Origin: Erythrocercus mccallii
Taxonomy: Eukaryota > Chordata > Aves > Passeriformes > Dicruridae
Assembly: GCA_013397435.1 (NCBI GenBank)
Contig: VZRG01000366.1
Span: forward strand, 186,001 to 250,000
Length of the DNA stretch: 64,000 nt
Direction: 5' to 3'
Part shown: in pieces, positions 13,301 through 28,300 of the stretch
Layout of the letters: each line of letters starts with the position of its first letter
Numbering within the stretch: the first letter of the stretch is position 1
Notes under the pieces: generated by a model
The model's input: the letters and a program-made list of their open reading frames with translations, nothing else
The model's database searches: none
What the model was told of the DNA's origin: nothing
Translations under genes and position numbers: made by a program

Positions 13301-16300
13301 TACTGTCCTAGCGTTATTAAGAAGCCGTAAGATATAGGTATATAAAATTTAAATGATAAAGAACAAACATTTGATACTAGTTTATCTTTGGTTGCCTCCC
13401 TTTTAGCATTTGATAACCTTGGTGTTGAAAGAAAGGTTAGAGATCTACTTGAATGAGCAACAGCAAGAGAGAGAGAATACAAAATTGGACCATTGCTGTG
13501 ACTGCTGAGAAAGTGGGTACGTCTTCTACTAGAATGGCACACAGAATAACAAAGAAACTATGCATCTACTGGAGAAACACACCTCTCACAAAAATACCTA
13601 AATTACAGTAAAAGCAAGCTGGAGAGAAAGAACAGTGACAATGGATGAGGAGAAAGAAGTATAGAGTATTACTCCAGGCTCTATGGGAATCAGTCCTCAA
13701 GAAAGACAGAAAATGCTGAAGGACATTTTAGATATATGCTGTGCTAGGAACACTCAAGAGTTATAATCAAAGATTATGGAACTAACAGAGATTGCATGAG
13801 ACATTCCTCCATGCAAATAAGACAATATGACAAAGCAGGCAGAAAATGATTAACAATTTATAGCAATAACCTAGTGGAAACTGGGGGTTTTTGCTGCTTT
13901 ACTGCAACTTAAGGTGCAGAGATATTGAGGAATATTCCTGTACTGTTGTCAAGGTAACCTGCAAGTATGTAGGGGTGCAATTTTGCTGGCATTTATATCA
14001 AACTAAGGAAATGAGAACCAACATGTGCAGAATCTGTTTCCTTACAACTGAAAAGCTGAGACTTTTAGTTGGAGAGCAAAAAAAGCTGGAGTAAATGCTA
14101 GGAGGAATTGTCTGCTAGAGCTCTCCAATTACATGAAGATGAAGTCTCCTCCCACATACAAGACAGAATAGAAAGAGGGTGCAGTCTGGAGAAATAGGCT
14201 ACTTTCAGATATGTTGTGAAAGGCTAATTCCTGAAGTGCTTCAGACATATCTTGTGTCATTCTCTATAACTTCCTGAAAGGTGGTTGTAGTCAGGTAGGG
14301 GTTGGTCTCTTTCTCCAGGCAGCACCTGACAGAATGAGAGGACACAGTCTTAAGGCTGCACCAACGGAAATATAGGTTGGTTATTAGGAAAAAGATTTTT
14401 AGGGAAAGAGTGATAAAATACTGGAATAGTCTGCCTGGGGAGGTGGTGGATCACGACCCCTGGATGTGTTTAAAAAAAGACTGGATGTGGCACTTGGTGC
14501 CATGGTTTAGTTGAGGTGTTATGGCATGGGTTGGACTCGATAATCTTAAAGGTCTCTTCCAACCCAGTGATTTCTGTGTGATTCTATGTGTGGTATATCT
14601 TCAGCACCAGTACTCATGTTACCCACTACACACTTTTTAAAATTATTATTTAAAATGATGTTTCTGGATTCTGATTTGAACCATGATTCCTTACCAACTA
14701 GAGTGCCACAAGCATTTATTTTTTCATTCATGCTACATTCTTGGCCAGTTGATTCAGAAAAGAATGCAAAGAGGTGGTTAACACAAATAACTTTGCAAAA
14801 GAGGGACAGAGAGAAGCAGAAGAAGGGGTAAGAACATCCACTCTGCCAGTTACTGAGTTTCCAGTGAGATGTGACAACGTTGAGGTGTGACCAGTTCCTA
14901 GCACTGAAACAACAAGCTGCTTCAGGCACCAAATGATGCTGGACTGCTTAAAGGCTCTTCAAGCCTCCATCTCTTCTGCTCACTCTCCTCCTGGACAGGC
15001 CTGTCAGGGACAGTGGCAGAGCCCCTGAAATTCCTGGGCTTTTCTCACCCTGCCCCAAAAGGGCAGTTTGTCCCATCAGCATCCACCAGAACTGTGACTG
15101 ATTATAGACAAATTCTGCAAGGCCTAGTCCTATATAAGGGGAGAAAAAAAGCCCTCACAATGATTCACAGCAAAAGATAAAAAAGCAGTATAATTATGTT
15201 AAGTAATCTAAAAACCTAAAAAGAAAGGGATTCTTAAGGCTCTGTTTTAAAGCCTTCAAACCACTAAGTAATGCTAACTACAAAGTGCCTGCAGTGTGGA
15301 TGAAATTTGGAGTATACAATGAGCTAATTCATATTTTAATAAATCATTTTTTTGTATGTAGCTTTTGAACTCAAAAAAGACACATGATTTCCCACACAGT
15401 TCTGGAATACTATGCTGGAACATCAAAAAACAGAAATGAAAAAATAATCTTTTCAGTGAGCTCCTATTTACTGTGGAGTATTCTGTTACTCAGTAGTCAC
15501 TGTATTCTCCACCATTCATATCTGCAGATGAGGTTTCCCACACTTGACTCAAAATGGACTGATGCAGAATTAAACTCAGCCACAGGAATGCAGATGCTTC
15601 AATGGTAACTGTGTCCACTAATGGAAAGCCACCTGCTATGTCTTAGACCAGAGATGTAATGTATATACATAAACACAGGGAGGTTGCTGCTCTGATGGAT
15701 ATCCACCAATTCAAGAGCTTTCTGCTGGACTACAGAAACAAAACAAAACACCAACCAAACAAAAAAAAAAAAACCCAAAACACAAAAACAACAAAAAAAA
15801 CCCCCACCAAACAAAACAGTGAGGTAGGCTGATACCAGGGTGATCCCACCCTACCCTACCACCTCCCAGATCCTGTCAGTCTGAAATATTTCCTGGAACA
15901 TTTTCCAGATTGACGGGAACAATTTTCCCTAAAGTTATGGTGAAATACAAACATGATGAAATGTAGGCAAGGCACTCTTATTCCTCAGTCTAGAATTCAC
16001 AGAATTATGCCTAATAAAAATAAACAAACAGAAGGTAATCCTGATAAAGCAGCAATTTGCACAAATAATAAGCAAAGTGGTTGCACCAGCAGAACCTTAC
16101 AAAACAAATGTCTTTAATTTGGGTATTTCAGGACAGTTTACAAACCAGTACAAAAATTCTAAATGTATACTAGTGCCAGGGACAGACAAACACCCCCAAG
16201 TGAATGGGTGATTTATTTAGGCCACAAATCAAAGAACTGTTAAAAACACAGNCCCTGGATGTGTTTAAAAAAAGACTGGATGTGGCACTTGGTGCCATGG

Positions 16301-19300
16301 TTTAGTTGAGGTGTTATGGCATGGGTTGGACTCGATAATCTTAAAGGTCTCTTCCAACCCAGTGATTTCTGTGTGATTCTATGTGTGGTATATCTTCAGC
16401 ACCAGTACTCATGTTACCCACTACACACTTTTTAAAATTATTATTTAAAATGATGTTTCTGGATTCTGATTTGAACCATGATTCCTTACCAACTAGAGTG
16501 CCACAAGCATTTATTTTTTCATTCATGCTACATTCTTGGCCAGTTGATTCAGAAAAGAATGCAAAGAGGTGGTTAACACAAATAACTTTGCAAAAGAGGG
16601 ACAGAGAGAAGCAGAAGAAGGGGTAAGAACATCCACTCTGCCAGTTACTGAGTTTCCAGTGAGATGTGACAACGTTGAGGTGTGACCAGTTCCTAGCACT
16701 GAAACAACAAGCTGCTTCAGGCACCAAATGATGCTGGACTGCTTAAAGGCTCTTCAAGCCTCCATCTCTTCTGCTCACTCTCCTCCTGGACAGGCCTGTC
16801 AGGGACAGTGGCAGAGCCCCTGAAATTCCTGGGCTTTTCTCACCCTGCCCCAAAAGGGCAGTTTGTCCCATCAGCATCCACCAGAACTGTGACTGATTAT
16901 AGACAAATTCTGCAAGGCCTAGTCCTATATAAGGGGAGAAAAAAAGCCCTCACAATGATTCACAGCAAAAGATAAAAAAGCAGTATAATTATGTTAAGTA
17001 ATCTAAAAACCTAAAAAGAAAGGGATTCTTAAGGCTCTGTTTTAAAGCCTTCAAACCACTAAGTAATGCTAACTACAAAGTGCCTGCAGTGTGGATGAAA
17101 TTTGGAGTATACAATGAGCTAATTCATATTTTAATAAATCATTTTTTTGTATGTAGCTTTTGAACTCAAAAAAGACACATGATTTCCCACACAGTTCTGG
17201 AATACTATGCTGGAACATCAAAAAACAGAAATGAAAAAATAATCTTTTCAGTGAGCTCCTATTTACTGTGGAGTATTCTGTTACTCAGTAGTCACTGTAT
17301 TCTCCACCATTCATATCTGCAGATGAGGTTTCCCACACTTGACTCAAAATGGACTGATGCAGAATTAAACTCAGCCACAGGAATGCAGATGCTTCAATGG
17401 TAACTGTGTCCACTAATGGAAAGCCACCTGCTATGTCTTAGACCAGAGATGTAATGTATATACATAAACACAGGGAGGTTGCTGCTCTGATGGATATCCA
17501 CCAATTCAAGAGCTTTCTGCTGGACTACAGAAACAAAACAAAACACCAACCAAACAAAAAAAAAAAAACCCAAAACACAAAAACAACAAAAAAAACCCCC
17601 ACCAAACAAAACAGTGAGGTAGGCTGATACCAGGGTGATCCCACCCTACCCTACCACCTCCCAGATCCTGTCAGTCTGAAATATTTCCTGGAACATTTTC
17701 CAGATTGACGGGAACAATTTTCCCTAAAGTTATGGTGAAATACAAACATGATGAAATGTAGGCAAGGCACTCTTATTCCTCAGTCTAGAATTCACAGAAT
17801 TATGCCTAATAAAAATAAACAAACAGAAGGTAATCCTGATAAAGCAGCAATTTGCACAAATAATAAGCAAAGTGGTTGCACCAGCAGAACCTTACAAAAC
17901 AAATGTCTTTAATTTGGGTATTTCAGGACAGTTTACAAACCAGTACAAAAATTCTAAATGTATACTAGTGCCAGGGACAGACAAACACCCCCAAGTGAAT
18001 GGGTGATTTATTTAGGCCACAAATCAAAGAACTGTTAAAAACACAGATAGATTACAGGCAAAAAAAAAAAAACAACAAAAAAAACCAAAACCTGGACCAT
18101 GTAAGGCAATCCACACAAAAGCCCTAAAACTCCAGCAAATCTGTTACAAATCTTGTCCGAAAATGTATGGATTTCAATGCAAAATTGGATACCCTTCAAG
18201 TAATTCTTAGTATCTCAGATATTCATTGAAGACTCTGTATGCACAAAGAACAAATAATTGGGCAAAAAAGCAATATAAGATCCTCAAAGACAGCCAAACA
18301 AACTGTTGTCTTTTATCAACCCCTTCAGCCACATTCATCCAGAAATCCCTACAAGAATCAGTCTCAGTCCCTGCCCAAACACAAGACACTTAGGAGTGAC
18401 ATGCCACCTTTCTGAGCATGCAAAACACACTCTGACACAACTGAATTGTCCTCCAGAGTAGACTTCAGAATCTTCACCCACACTCAAGGTGTAGCACTTT
18501 CGCACAAGAGCCCTCTCTGTCACTCACTGTTGCCCCGTTTACCCAGGCACTGCTCTGTCCCTTGGGAAGAGAAGCACAGAGCTCAGCCACAGAGCTGAGC
18601 TAAGGCAGTGTCCCTTGGATGCTGCAAGGACATTGCAGCAGGATCCTTCCTGCTGGGGATCCTACTGGGATGGACTGCATATGCCAGTCCCTCCATGGCT
18701 TTGGTCACAGGGCTGCAGACGTTGGATGAATTCTGACTAAAACTTTTTGACGTGTTTCATAGAAGAGGTCTGCTGGACAAACTCTTCCAGCACTGCAAGG
18801 TTAGGGGAAGCAGCTAACAAAGAACCATGTTTATGGAAATGAAAACCCAGCAGATATGATGCAATCACCTCGACCAGCACCTTGGCAAATCCACCTGAAT
18901 GCAAGGTGAGTCTGTTTGCTTTCACAGAATAAAGGGAATGTAAGTAAAGGGAAAGGGCAGTAAGCAAGCCAGCCGCAGATGTTGATCTGAGTAGGGGCTG
19001 GGATCACACAGAGGAAAGGAAGTGGCTAAAACTCAAGATTTTCTTCAAGAAAAAAATTCAGATTAGCTTTTGTTCTGAGTTTTAAGAATGTTCCACACAA
19101 TGGATATTCTGAAATAATGTTTTGAAAAACATTTAATGAAGCATTTTGCTTCAAACTCCCGAACAAAAGTTTTGAGTGAATCAGAAAAATGACAATGGCT
19201 AGCAATAAATTATACAAATATTTGAAAAAATCATAAAGCAGTGGTCTTTGCTACCTTCACCTGCAGCAATGAAAAATCTCCTGATCAGTTCAGTAGATTC

Positions 19301-22300
19301 CATTCATCTTAATACACTGTATTTTTAAACAAGGCTAAAAACTGTTATCATGAATACTTCTTTTGCCCATGGGAAAAAATGAACTACAGGAAGCAAAGAT
19401 TCAATGTTTGACTTTCTTTTGCAAAACAACAGTTAGAGGTCTCTAAGGAGATATTCTAGAACCAATTGCATAAGAGCATGTACTGAGAGTCCAACAGCAT
19501 GTCAGAGTACAAAGAAAGCACAACAAGGCCAAGCTTCCATTAGTGAAATGAGCACATATCATTAAAAAGGCAATCTGCAGTTATTGTTGGATTGGATTGT
19601 GGCCTTGCAGTGTGAAAGTTAAGTTTTGGTTACTTTGATACTTAAGAATCAAGCCACTCTCACTTGTTTTGATCCTTGGTTTTAAAAGAAATCAGATTTG
19701 AGATATACTAGGTCTACTTCAAATTTCTTTCAGACTCCACTCCATTCCCATGATCCCAATTATCCAGGACTTTAGACATCTGAGGAACACAGGCTCCAAC
19801 ACAAGTGTATGTGAGCCCTTTCCAATTACTAATGATGTTGCATCACCAATGAGAAAAGATATCTTTTTATAAACACACTTCACACACCTGAGGTTGTGCT
19901 TACCACCTTTTAACTTGGATGTACACATCATAGATTAGAAATATGAGAAGGGTCAAAATTCATGTAATCAGATGAGAGGCATTACCTTCAGCAAGACACA
20001 TACCTTTGTGGTATATAAAACATGTGTTGTGGAGGAGGCTTGTAGAGAACTCCTTCATACACAGGCCACAGACCACTTAAAATTCTGAAGAGTGAACTCT
20101 TTCCACAGCCATTGGGTCCAGTGATTAAAAGATTCATCCCCTCCTCGACCTGCAAAGGGGATGAAAATGCAAAGATGTTACTACACAGTGGATATGGCAC
20201 AAGAGAGTCTAAGACCCCTAAGAGGAGTTACATAAGCATTTATATAAAACTATCAACCAATTTCATTGATTAGCTGCATGCCTTCATGCAACTATTCTGG
20301 AAACAGTGACATTAGATAAAATATGTGGGCTGAGATAATGAAAATAATTTCTATTATATCTGAGGATCTCTATAAACTAATGTTTACAGAAGTATATAGT
20401 AGTAATATTTATAGTAATATATTCTATTATTATATACACATAATGTAATATGATTATATTACAGCATCAATACATCACAGTCAGAATCAATTGTCCTAAT
20501 GCAGATTAGGTCCAAAGGTGTTAACAGCGTTTCAAGCAGTATTTTGCCTACCTGTGATATTAATTGCAGGTATGGGAGGCCAATCAAGTGATCTGGAAAA
20601 TTAGTTTCACATTGCCATTTCCCACTTAATTACCTATGTCAACTTGGCTGTGATGCCAAGTGTTTTTTACTCATTTGACTATTACCCTGTATATATATGA
20701 GTGTATATTTATGCATAATCAGAATGTCATTATCTATGTTTTACAGAAATATACTGACTTCTGTATTTTCTTTGTTTCTGTCTCTTGAGACGAATAAATA
20801 GAAATGTCAGCTTGAGGTTGTAATTTTATAATTCTGAAATTCCTACACTGAAATCGTTGCAAATTTTGCCACAGCTAGGACCCTTTCCTCCTAGTTCCTA
20901 ATTCAGAGGAAAAGGAACATCCTGCTTTAGCTAAATTAAAAGGTCTGCTGGAATTGTTAAAAGTTATTTCTGATAACTTCAACTCTTTTTAAAAAGAACA
21001 ACAGCTGCACTGGAACATCAGATCAGAATACATATTGGACTAATTCAGTAAAAGGTCACTCAATAAAATTGTGAGCAGGTACTAAGAGGTGTCTGGAATA
21101 GGTTTTTTTAAAAAATACAAGTTTCTAACAAGTAAATCCTCCCCAGCTGGACTTGTGAACTATGCTGTCAGCTATTTGTCAACACTGCTCTTTGTGGTGA
21201 TCAAGAAAAACTACGGGTTTGATTTTTTCACTGCTGCTGTGGCCTCAGGCTTTTAAAGGAGCCTCTTTGAGTAAAACATCCCAATATGATTGAAGTTAAC
21301 TTCAGATGGATGTATACTCCCATATACACCTTTGAAAATCTCAGGGCAGTTTTTCACCTGGCAACAGCAACAGAAATCCTCCCTTTTCTTTCTCTGACCA
21401 GGACAAACTACATATGTCTGCCTCTATTGAGCTACTATGCCTACCTTTCTGGACTTCCCCTTTTATCCATATGCTCCTCCAAGTACTTAACATAAGGTAT
21501 ATGAATTCTGTGCTGTTTATATTAATGTGATGGCAACAATCAGAAGATTCTTGCATATCATCTTACTTTGAAGTTTAGCCTGGAAACCACCACATCGCCA
21601 TTCGGAGTAATTATAGGAACATTTTCACAAATAATTCCTTGATCAACATCAATTACTTTCCCTAGAAAGAAAAAACCCAAAAATTAGAGTTTGTGAAGCC
21701 CTCCATTAAGCAATCACTTGCGACAGCCTCTGTGCACAACTGAGTGTATTTTCAAGTAAGGACTGGTGTTTGAAACAGCTCTTTTATGTGCTTCAGGTTC
21801 CCCTAGTGGAAAATCTGGACAATAAATCTTAACTAGTCCAAAAGACACTGTCAACAGTAGCCAAGAATGTGCAACAAAACCTAAATTTGATCCTAAACAC
21901 AATGCACAGTATGCATCATAAATATGTGATGCACTAAAAAAATGGGTTCATTCAAATTCTACTTATATTTTCTATATAGTGTTTTAAATAGCTGTTTAAT
22001 ACCAAGCAGTAAAAAGTTCAAGAACAACCCTAGCCACAGGCAAACCAGTTAGACTTCTTGGAGGATTTAATTAGGAATCATTACCAGCTCTGACAGCTGG
22101 TGCACCTTTCAGTCTCCTCCAGCAACAAGAGCAAAGGAGAAAACATTTCATGGCTTGCTTCCATCTCTTTTTGATGCCACAGATGCTGTAAATGTGTCTT
22201 GCAAAAATTTGCGGAAACTAGTATAATATTTCAGTCAGGTAGATACACTTGGCACTTGGATTTCTGGCAAATTGAAAATACAATCTCTATTGGACATCTG

Positions 22301-25300
22301 GATACTCTATCATACAAGGATACTTTGATATTAACTGTCCTGGAAACAGTAAAAGAATTAAACTAACTTCTCAGTCACCTGTTAATGGTCTTGTCTAACA
22401 GAACCCAACCAGTTAGATTCCTAGAAAAATATTAGAAATTACCTTTATAGATAAGATGCAAAGGAAAGACATTTCTCTTTGTATTAGAAAGCTGTTTATT
22501 TATAACTTAAAATAATATGAACAAAGAAAAATGTAACAAAGACCAAGTTAGTTAGCTAATTATAAAAGCTCTGGTAGCATTTCTTTTGCTTTAGTCTTAC
22601 ATTTTTCATTTAGAGGCTCTTTGTTCAATTGCTTTCAACTCTGCCAAGCTATAACAACCTGGGCAGAAATTTTTATGCCATTATCAGTGCAAGCGTTCTT
22701 TTCTCATAAAATAAATTTTACTTAAAAGAGCATGAGATTATGGGGAAAAATGGGTTTTTTTGTTAAAAAGAAATTACTTTGATACAGTGGAGACGTAGTT
22801 AAAGTGAATCAATGATAAAATACAGTCAGCTAGTAAGAATTAAGCAAACTTAATTCTCATTTCCTAATCCTAACTTCACAGCATTTGATTTCAACTTTAG
22901 CACGCTTTTAAAGTATATTTATGTGTAATACAATTTGACAGTATTTGTACAAAATGTACAAAATTTTATTTAATTTTTAAAATTCTGAATTATTAAATAT
23001 GCTATAAGGCAATACTACTACCTGTAAAATATTATTGTTTTCGTATTTTCACACTCCTACTGACAACAGTAAATGCAAGGCACAAAACAGACATTGCTTA
23101 GTTACAAGGCTTGTACTGGACGATTCTAAAGGAAATAAGCATTATGTGTTCAAAGAGCCATTAGGGAAGCTGAATATTAAGATTTTTCTTCTCTAACAAT
23201 GCAGACACATACAGGTATGTGAGCACATGTATTTTTATCCACACACAATCCACTCCTCAGGGATTTCTGAAGTATTTTGACCGAAAGAAAGGAGGAAAAC
23301 CAGTATTACGATAGCACTTGTCATAAAAAAATGTGGAGCCTGTGGCCTAGATTTATCTGGCCTAAATTCTTCTTAAACCCTTGTGCACAATGCTTGGTCT
23401 TGGCTAGCTGCCTCTGAGAGCTACAACTACACAAGAGCAAGTGCTAGTCACCATGGCTTAGGAGGAATTCACACTGGATGAAAAGTGACTATAGTGGAAT
23501 GAAATCTTGGGAAAAGGTTGCCTAGAGAAAAAGAGTGGGGTTTAGATATAAAGCGAACATGAAGAACACACTTGTATATCTGAACTGTATTTGGTTTTGG
23601 TTTTAAACAGTTATCTAAAAAGAGCCACCGAATTACTTCAGGAACTCCAGGAACTTTACTCCAGTTGCTCTAGGAACTACAAACCTTTTCTCGTGTACAT
23701 GACAAAATGCAACAGTTATAAAATGCCATTTCTTTTAACATCAGCCAAGAATTACCAAGATTTACAAGATTAAGACATCAGCTATTTCCATACCTATCCA
23801 CCATGCTGCATCACACTTTGTTATGATGAACCTTGACAGAGTACCTTTGAGAAATAAGAGCTGAAGGGCAGCACTGTTGAAATCGCTGCAAGAAGTTACT
23901 TCACAAAGAGCCCTTTGGGGCCTACAACTCTACTGAGGCTTAACTTTTCAAAAGCTAAAGGAAGAGAATGAGGCTTTTCAACTCCACAGAGGGCAGCAGC
24001 AGAAATTATATGTTGGGAAAATGAAGAAAAACCCATTGCAAAAGCTGCCTTTGAGTACCTCAGAGAGAAGCTGGATGCAAGAGGCAGAGAGAGAGTTGGC
24101 TCATAATGGAGCACAATAAGAAATGGATGTACACAGAAAATGCTCCAGGGAGAGTGGAGACAGAAGGACAGTGGCACCAGAAAAACACAGGATGGGGTCA
24201 GCAGAGAAAAAGTATATATTGATCAGATCATTTGGAAGGTGAGGAGAAGGGTAAAGTTGTCATTTTCAGTTGAAAATTCCCACGAAATTATGAAAAAATG
24301 AGCACAGGCTGATCTTTAATCATGGAAAACATAGGGTTTTTTGGGAAAAACTACTGAACCAATGTCTTTTTCCTCCTACCTCAAACAAAATAATGTAATG
24401 GTTGAAGATGAAAATGTTATAGTCTCAGTTTCTGAAAAAAATGAACAGTCTGAGGAAAACAGGCACTGTCAGTATAAGAATACTAACATCACCACCACAT
24501 ATAATAGTATAGTTGAAATGCTTTTTCATTGAAAGTTTTTACAGGAAACATTTGAGCCATTTTGTGTATTAGAAAAGCATACTGTAAGGACAGAGTTAGA
24601 AGGTAGCAGGGGGTTAAAATGAAAGGCAACATGGTCTCTGGGGCATTAAGGCTGAGAGGCTGATTAGTTACAGAAAAAACCCCTCTGTTCACCTCTTGTC
24701 CCACTGCTCCACGCCTCCCCCACTACCCCTGGGAAATTCATACAAATATGAATTAATTACCTTTGATTTCTAAGGGCCCGTCAATGCGTAACTCTGCTTT
24801 ATCTTCACTCCTGCTGTTGTTTACAGACCCTTGAATAACAGCAGTTCTTTTGTAGATGCCTCTCTTCACCTCGTCAAAGACCGAAAACATGTTGTAGACA
24901 CGGGCAGTGTAGCCTGCTAGTTCAGTGACCTGAGAAACAACAAATGCCTCATTTCAGTTGCTTCAGTTACTTCACAAATTCTACAAATTAAACATTTGGC
25001 CAAAGATCAACATAAGCAACAATGTTGATCAACAGCTACTGATTTTCAATCCTTGAAATTCTGTGCTAACCCATATGCTACCTGTAGCTCCTACCAACCA
25101 GCAGAAAGGACAGTTTGAGTTAAGCCCACGTAAGCTATAACTCCAATAAATGAAGAGGTTTTAGAGACTGCTCATTTCTGTAGTCTTCAATGAACCAAGA
25201 AGAGCTACTAACATATCTGAAAACAAAGAGGCTGGTACACAAGAAAAAACAAAATCTCTGCATTTTCCAGCAAAAATAGAAGTCCACAGAAGTGAGAAAA

Positions 25301-28300
25301 AAATGGCATCTATAATTACTTATGTTAACTTGCTTTTATTCCTGAAACCTCCTGTAGGAGAAGTGTGCTTTTCTGTGTAAAAGAGCCAGCACCAGGGCAT
25401 CCTAAGCTAAAGTACAGTACAAACCAGAAATGAGTCTTCTATCAACTACATGCTAAATATGACACCTCAGAATAGAACTGGGCATTTTTAAGATAATGAG
25501 GTCTCTAAAAAGGCTTTCTCCTTTTTTTTTTGTCTTTTTGTCACAATTTTCCTGGTGAAGACAGAAAAAACAGATCTCTGGACCTTGTAATTTCATTTTC
25601 ATGCGCCATTTGAGAGTTCCCAAAGAACTGCCTCCATCTGCTGGTAGTAAAGAATTAAGCCAAGGGCTTTTATTTTAAATGTATTATTAGATGGTTTTAA
25701 TAGGATACATTAAATAGCAAAAAAATTAGATCAAGATTATAAAATCCTTGGCTTGCTGTGGTTAAATACATACATCCCATGACTGAGTTCACCCACTATG
25801 GTTTACATAATTCCAAGATTATTAGAAATAATTGGAAATAATTCCATAATTCTTCTGTAAGTTTCACTATTTGTGCCAGACTCAAAAGTGAGAGCTAGGT
25901 CTGGCCACATGGCCATCATTTCACCAGAGGATGATGGAGAAAATCCTGCATGTGGTAAATGAAATTCGTACCAGCTGTGCCCCAGGAGAACCCTAACATG
26001 TAGTAAGCTTCTATATCATGACTGTAGAAACTCACTTTGCTCAAACACTAAACATTACCACCTAAATTATTGACTGCAAAGAAAAGTTGAGCCCACCTCA
26101 TTTACACAGTGAATGACACTGACTTGAAGGAGGCTGCCTTGGTGGAAAAGGTGGGCAAGAACTGGAACTGCACTACAACTTGACATGGGTTGAAGTACAC
26201 TGTCCTTTGGAAACTGCCTGAATCACAAAATGGGAATGACAATAAGGTTGAAGTACTGCAGTGTTTCTTGAAGAGAAGCGTAAACATAAAATTAAGATAG
26301 AAATTCATAGAACTGCTCTTTGCTGTCTGGATTAGTATCTTACCATGTTATAGACAAAGTGAGTTTGTTCAGTTCTTCCGCTACTGTTTTACGGCTACTT
26401 TTTTTGCAAAAAATAAAACCACGGTTTTTCTAAGTCCTCATGTACATTATATAAATTACTTAAATGCTAAAAACAAAACAGATATTACATCAGCATATAA
26501 CAGGTTACCTGGCAGTATCCTAAGAGCAGAGATAAGGAGGGGAACAGCATAAAGAGAATAGGTTAAAAATCACAGCCCATTAGAAGGACTTCTGAAAACA
26601 GCACAGATTCTGGCTTTGTCAAAGTTTGTACCTGAAGGTGCCAAACTGCCCCTTCTCTGACAATTTAGAAAGCTATAGCTGTTATGGCTAGATTCCAAAT
26701 AACAGAATCCATAGTCTTTGATTAGCTGCCTAGATCATGTGTCCCTCCTCACACTGCACTGGGAAAAGGGGTTCCCACCAAAGGAATGAGCAAACACCAA
26801 TTAAAATATGAAGAACAAACATTCAGAAGGAAATGTTGAGACAACAGCACTGCCTCCCTTTCTTTGGCTTAAGAGCTGGCATTTAAAGAAATCCACAAGA
26901 GAGATCAAAGCCCAGCTCTACTGGAATTTGGTTAAAGACCTGAAACAACATCTCTGATCTTCTAGATGAGCATTCTGCACTTTTAGATTACTTGTACTCC
27001 CAAGGTGAACTTTTTCCTACTAAAATTTCTCTATTTTGAAAAATTACTTACATTTAACAAGTTCACAAGATACTGAAAACAGCCTTACAGTTTGAGTGGC
27101 CCAGAAATAAGTACTCAATTCTCCTTGTTTTTCATAGAGAAACGGGTTGCCCAGTAGGTGGAGAGACCCCATCTCTGGAAACATTCAAGTTCAGGTTGGA
27201 TGAGACTCTGAGCAATCCAATAATAGTTGAAGATGTTCCTGCTCATGGTGAGGACTAGAAGACCTTCAAAGACTCTTACAATTAAACTATTTTATGCTTT
27301 TATGACATTTCCAACAGAAGAGTCCCAGTGCACTGAAGACAAACAGCCCAAATTCACGTCTGTGCTCCAAACAGAAGAGGAATTTGAACCTTTATCGCTG
27401 ACATTCCAGGAACTTCTATAGCTCTCTGATGACACCTGAACACAAGTATTAAAAATGACATCTACACGTTGCACCATACAGGCAACTGTGCACTTTAGAC
27501 TCTTTGTCAACTTAACCCTAAAGATCAAACTACCAGTTCAAAGATCTCCATGGATTTTGTTGCAATAGAATTTGCCTTAAAAACTGCATGACTCTTTTTC
27601 ATATTTTATATTAAATATAAATTGTTTTCGTTTTTACCTCTTCTGTTTCATGCATGCAGGATATACAGTACCTCTTTGTATGAAGACATAATCCTTTCAA
27701 TAGCATCTGCCCCAGAGATCAGCAAGTTTCGTGATGTAGTAAAAGCTTCTGTTCTTTCACTAACCATTGCCTGTTTCTGGCCATCTTCCAACTCTGAATA
27801 ATAAAAATAAAGTTTTGTTAAAATATTCTGCTGAAGATTATCTCTATAGACTAAATTATTATTGCAATGTGAGCTATTATAGAGAAGTTTTTTCCTAAGA
27901 AAAAGTTACCTCTATGAAGACAACCTTTCAACAAGAACTTCTGAATGTAACACAGCTTGGTCAAAAAGAATAAGTGGGGGCATATGGAATTCACCTTGTT
28001 AGGCAAAACATCCTATTACTTTATCTATTTATCCGCATGGATCATTCTCCTTTTAATATATCATCATACAACATAAATTTTTCAAAACACAAAAAAAGTG
28101 AAACTTAAGCAATAATCTGAAACAGATTTTTAACATAATTTTAACAGTTTGACGAATATTAATTTTCAGCCTTACTTATTGACTGACTTCACGTAAAAGG
28201 AACCATTCACATTTGTGTCAATCTGGCAACATGATTATATTTCTGTAAGAAAGCAATAAACTCTTTTGGTATCAAAGGCATGGTTTCAGTAGGATTACTC

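Larger units (their letters stand above)
4343..20003 (-). other. ABCD2 intron 6 (about 15.7 kb as assembled)
   Basis: A long intron between the Q-loop exon and exon 7. It holds CR1 tails at about 9890-10215, 11031-11158 and 14274-14589, a 38-bp repeated motif (7821, 9724) and the 1794-bp exact tandem segment around the N at 16252. If the duplication is false the true intron is about 13.9 kb. The longest open frame (9332-9787) has no recognisable protein family. The rest is AT-rich with nothing I can name. Confidence 0.75.

Noticed and set aside
14546..17403. Pairs of identical open frames (128, 81, 74 and 71 codons) suggesting a duplicated gene
   Set aside because: They are copies created by the exact 1794-bp duplicate around the N; none resembles a protein.
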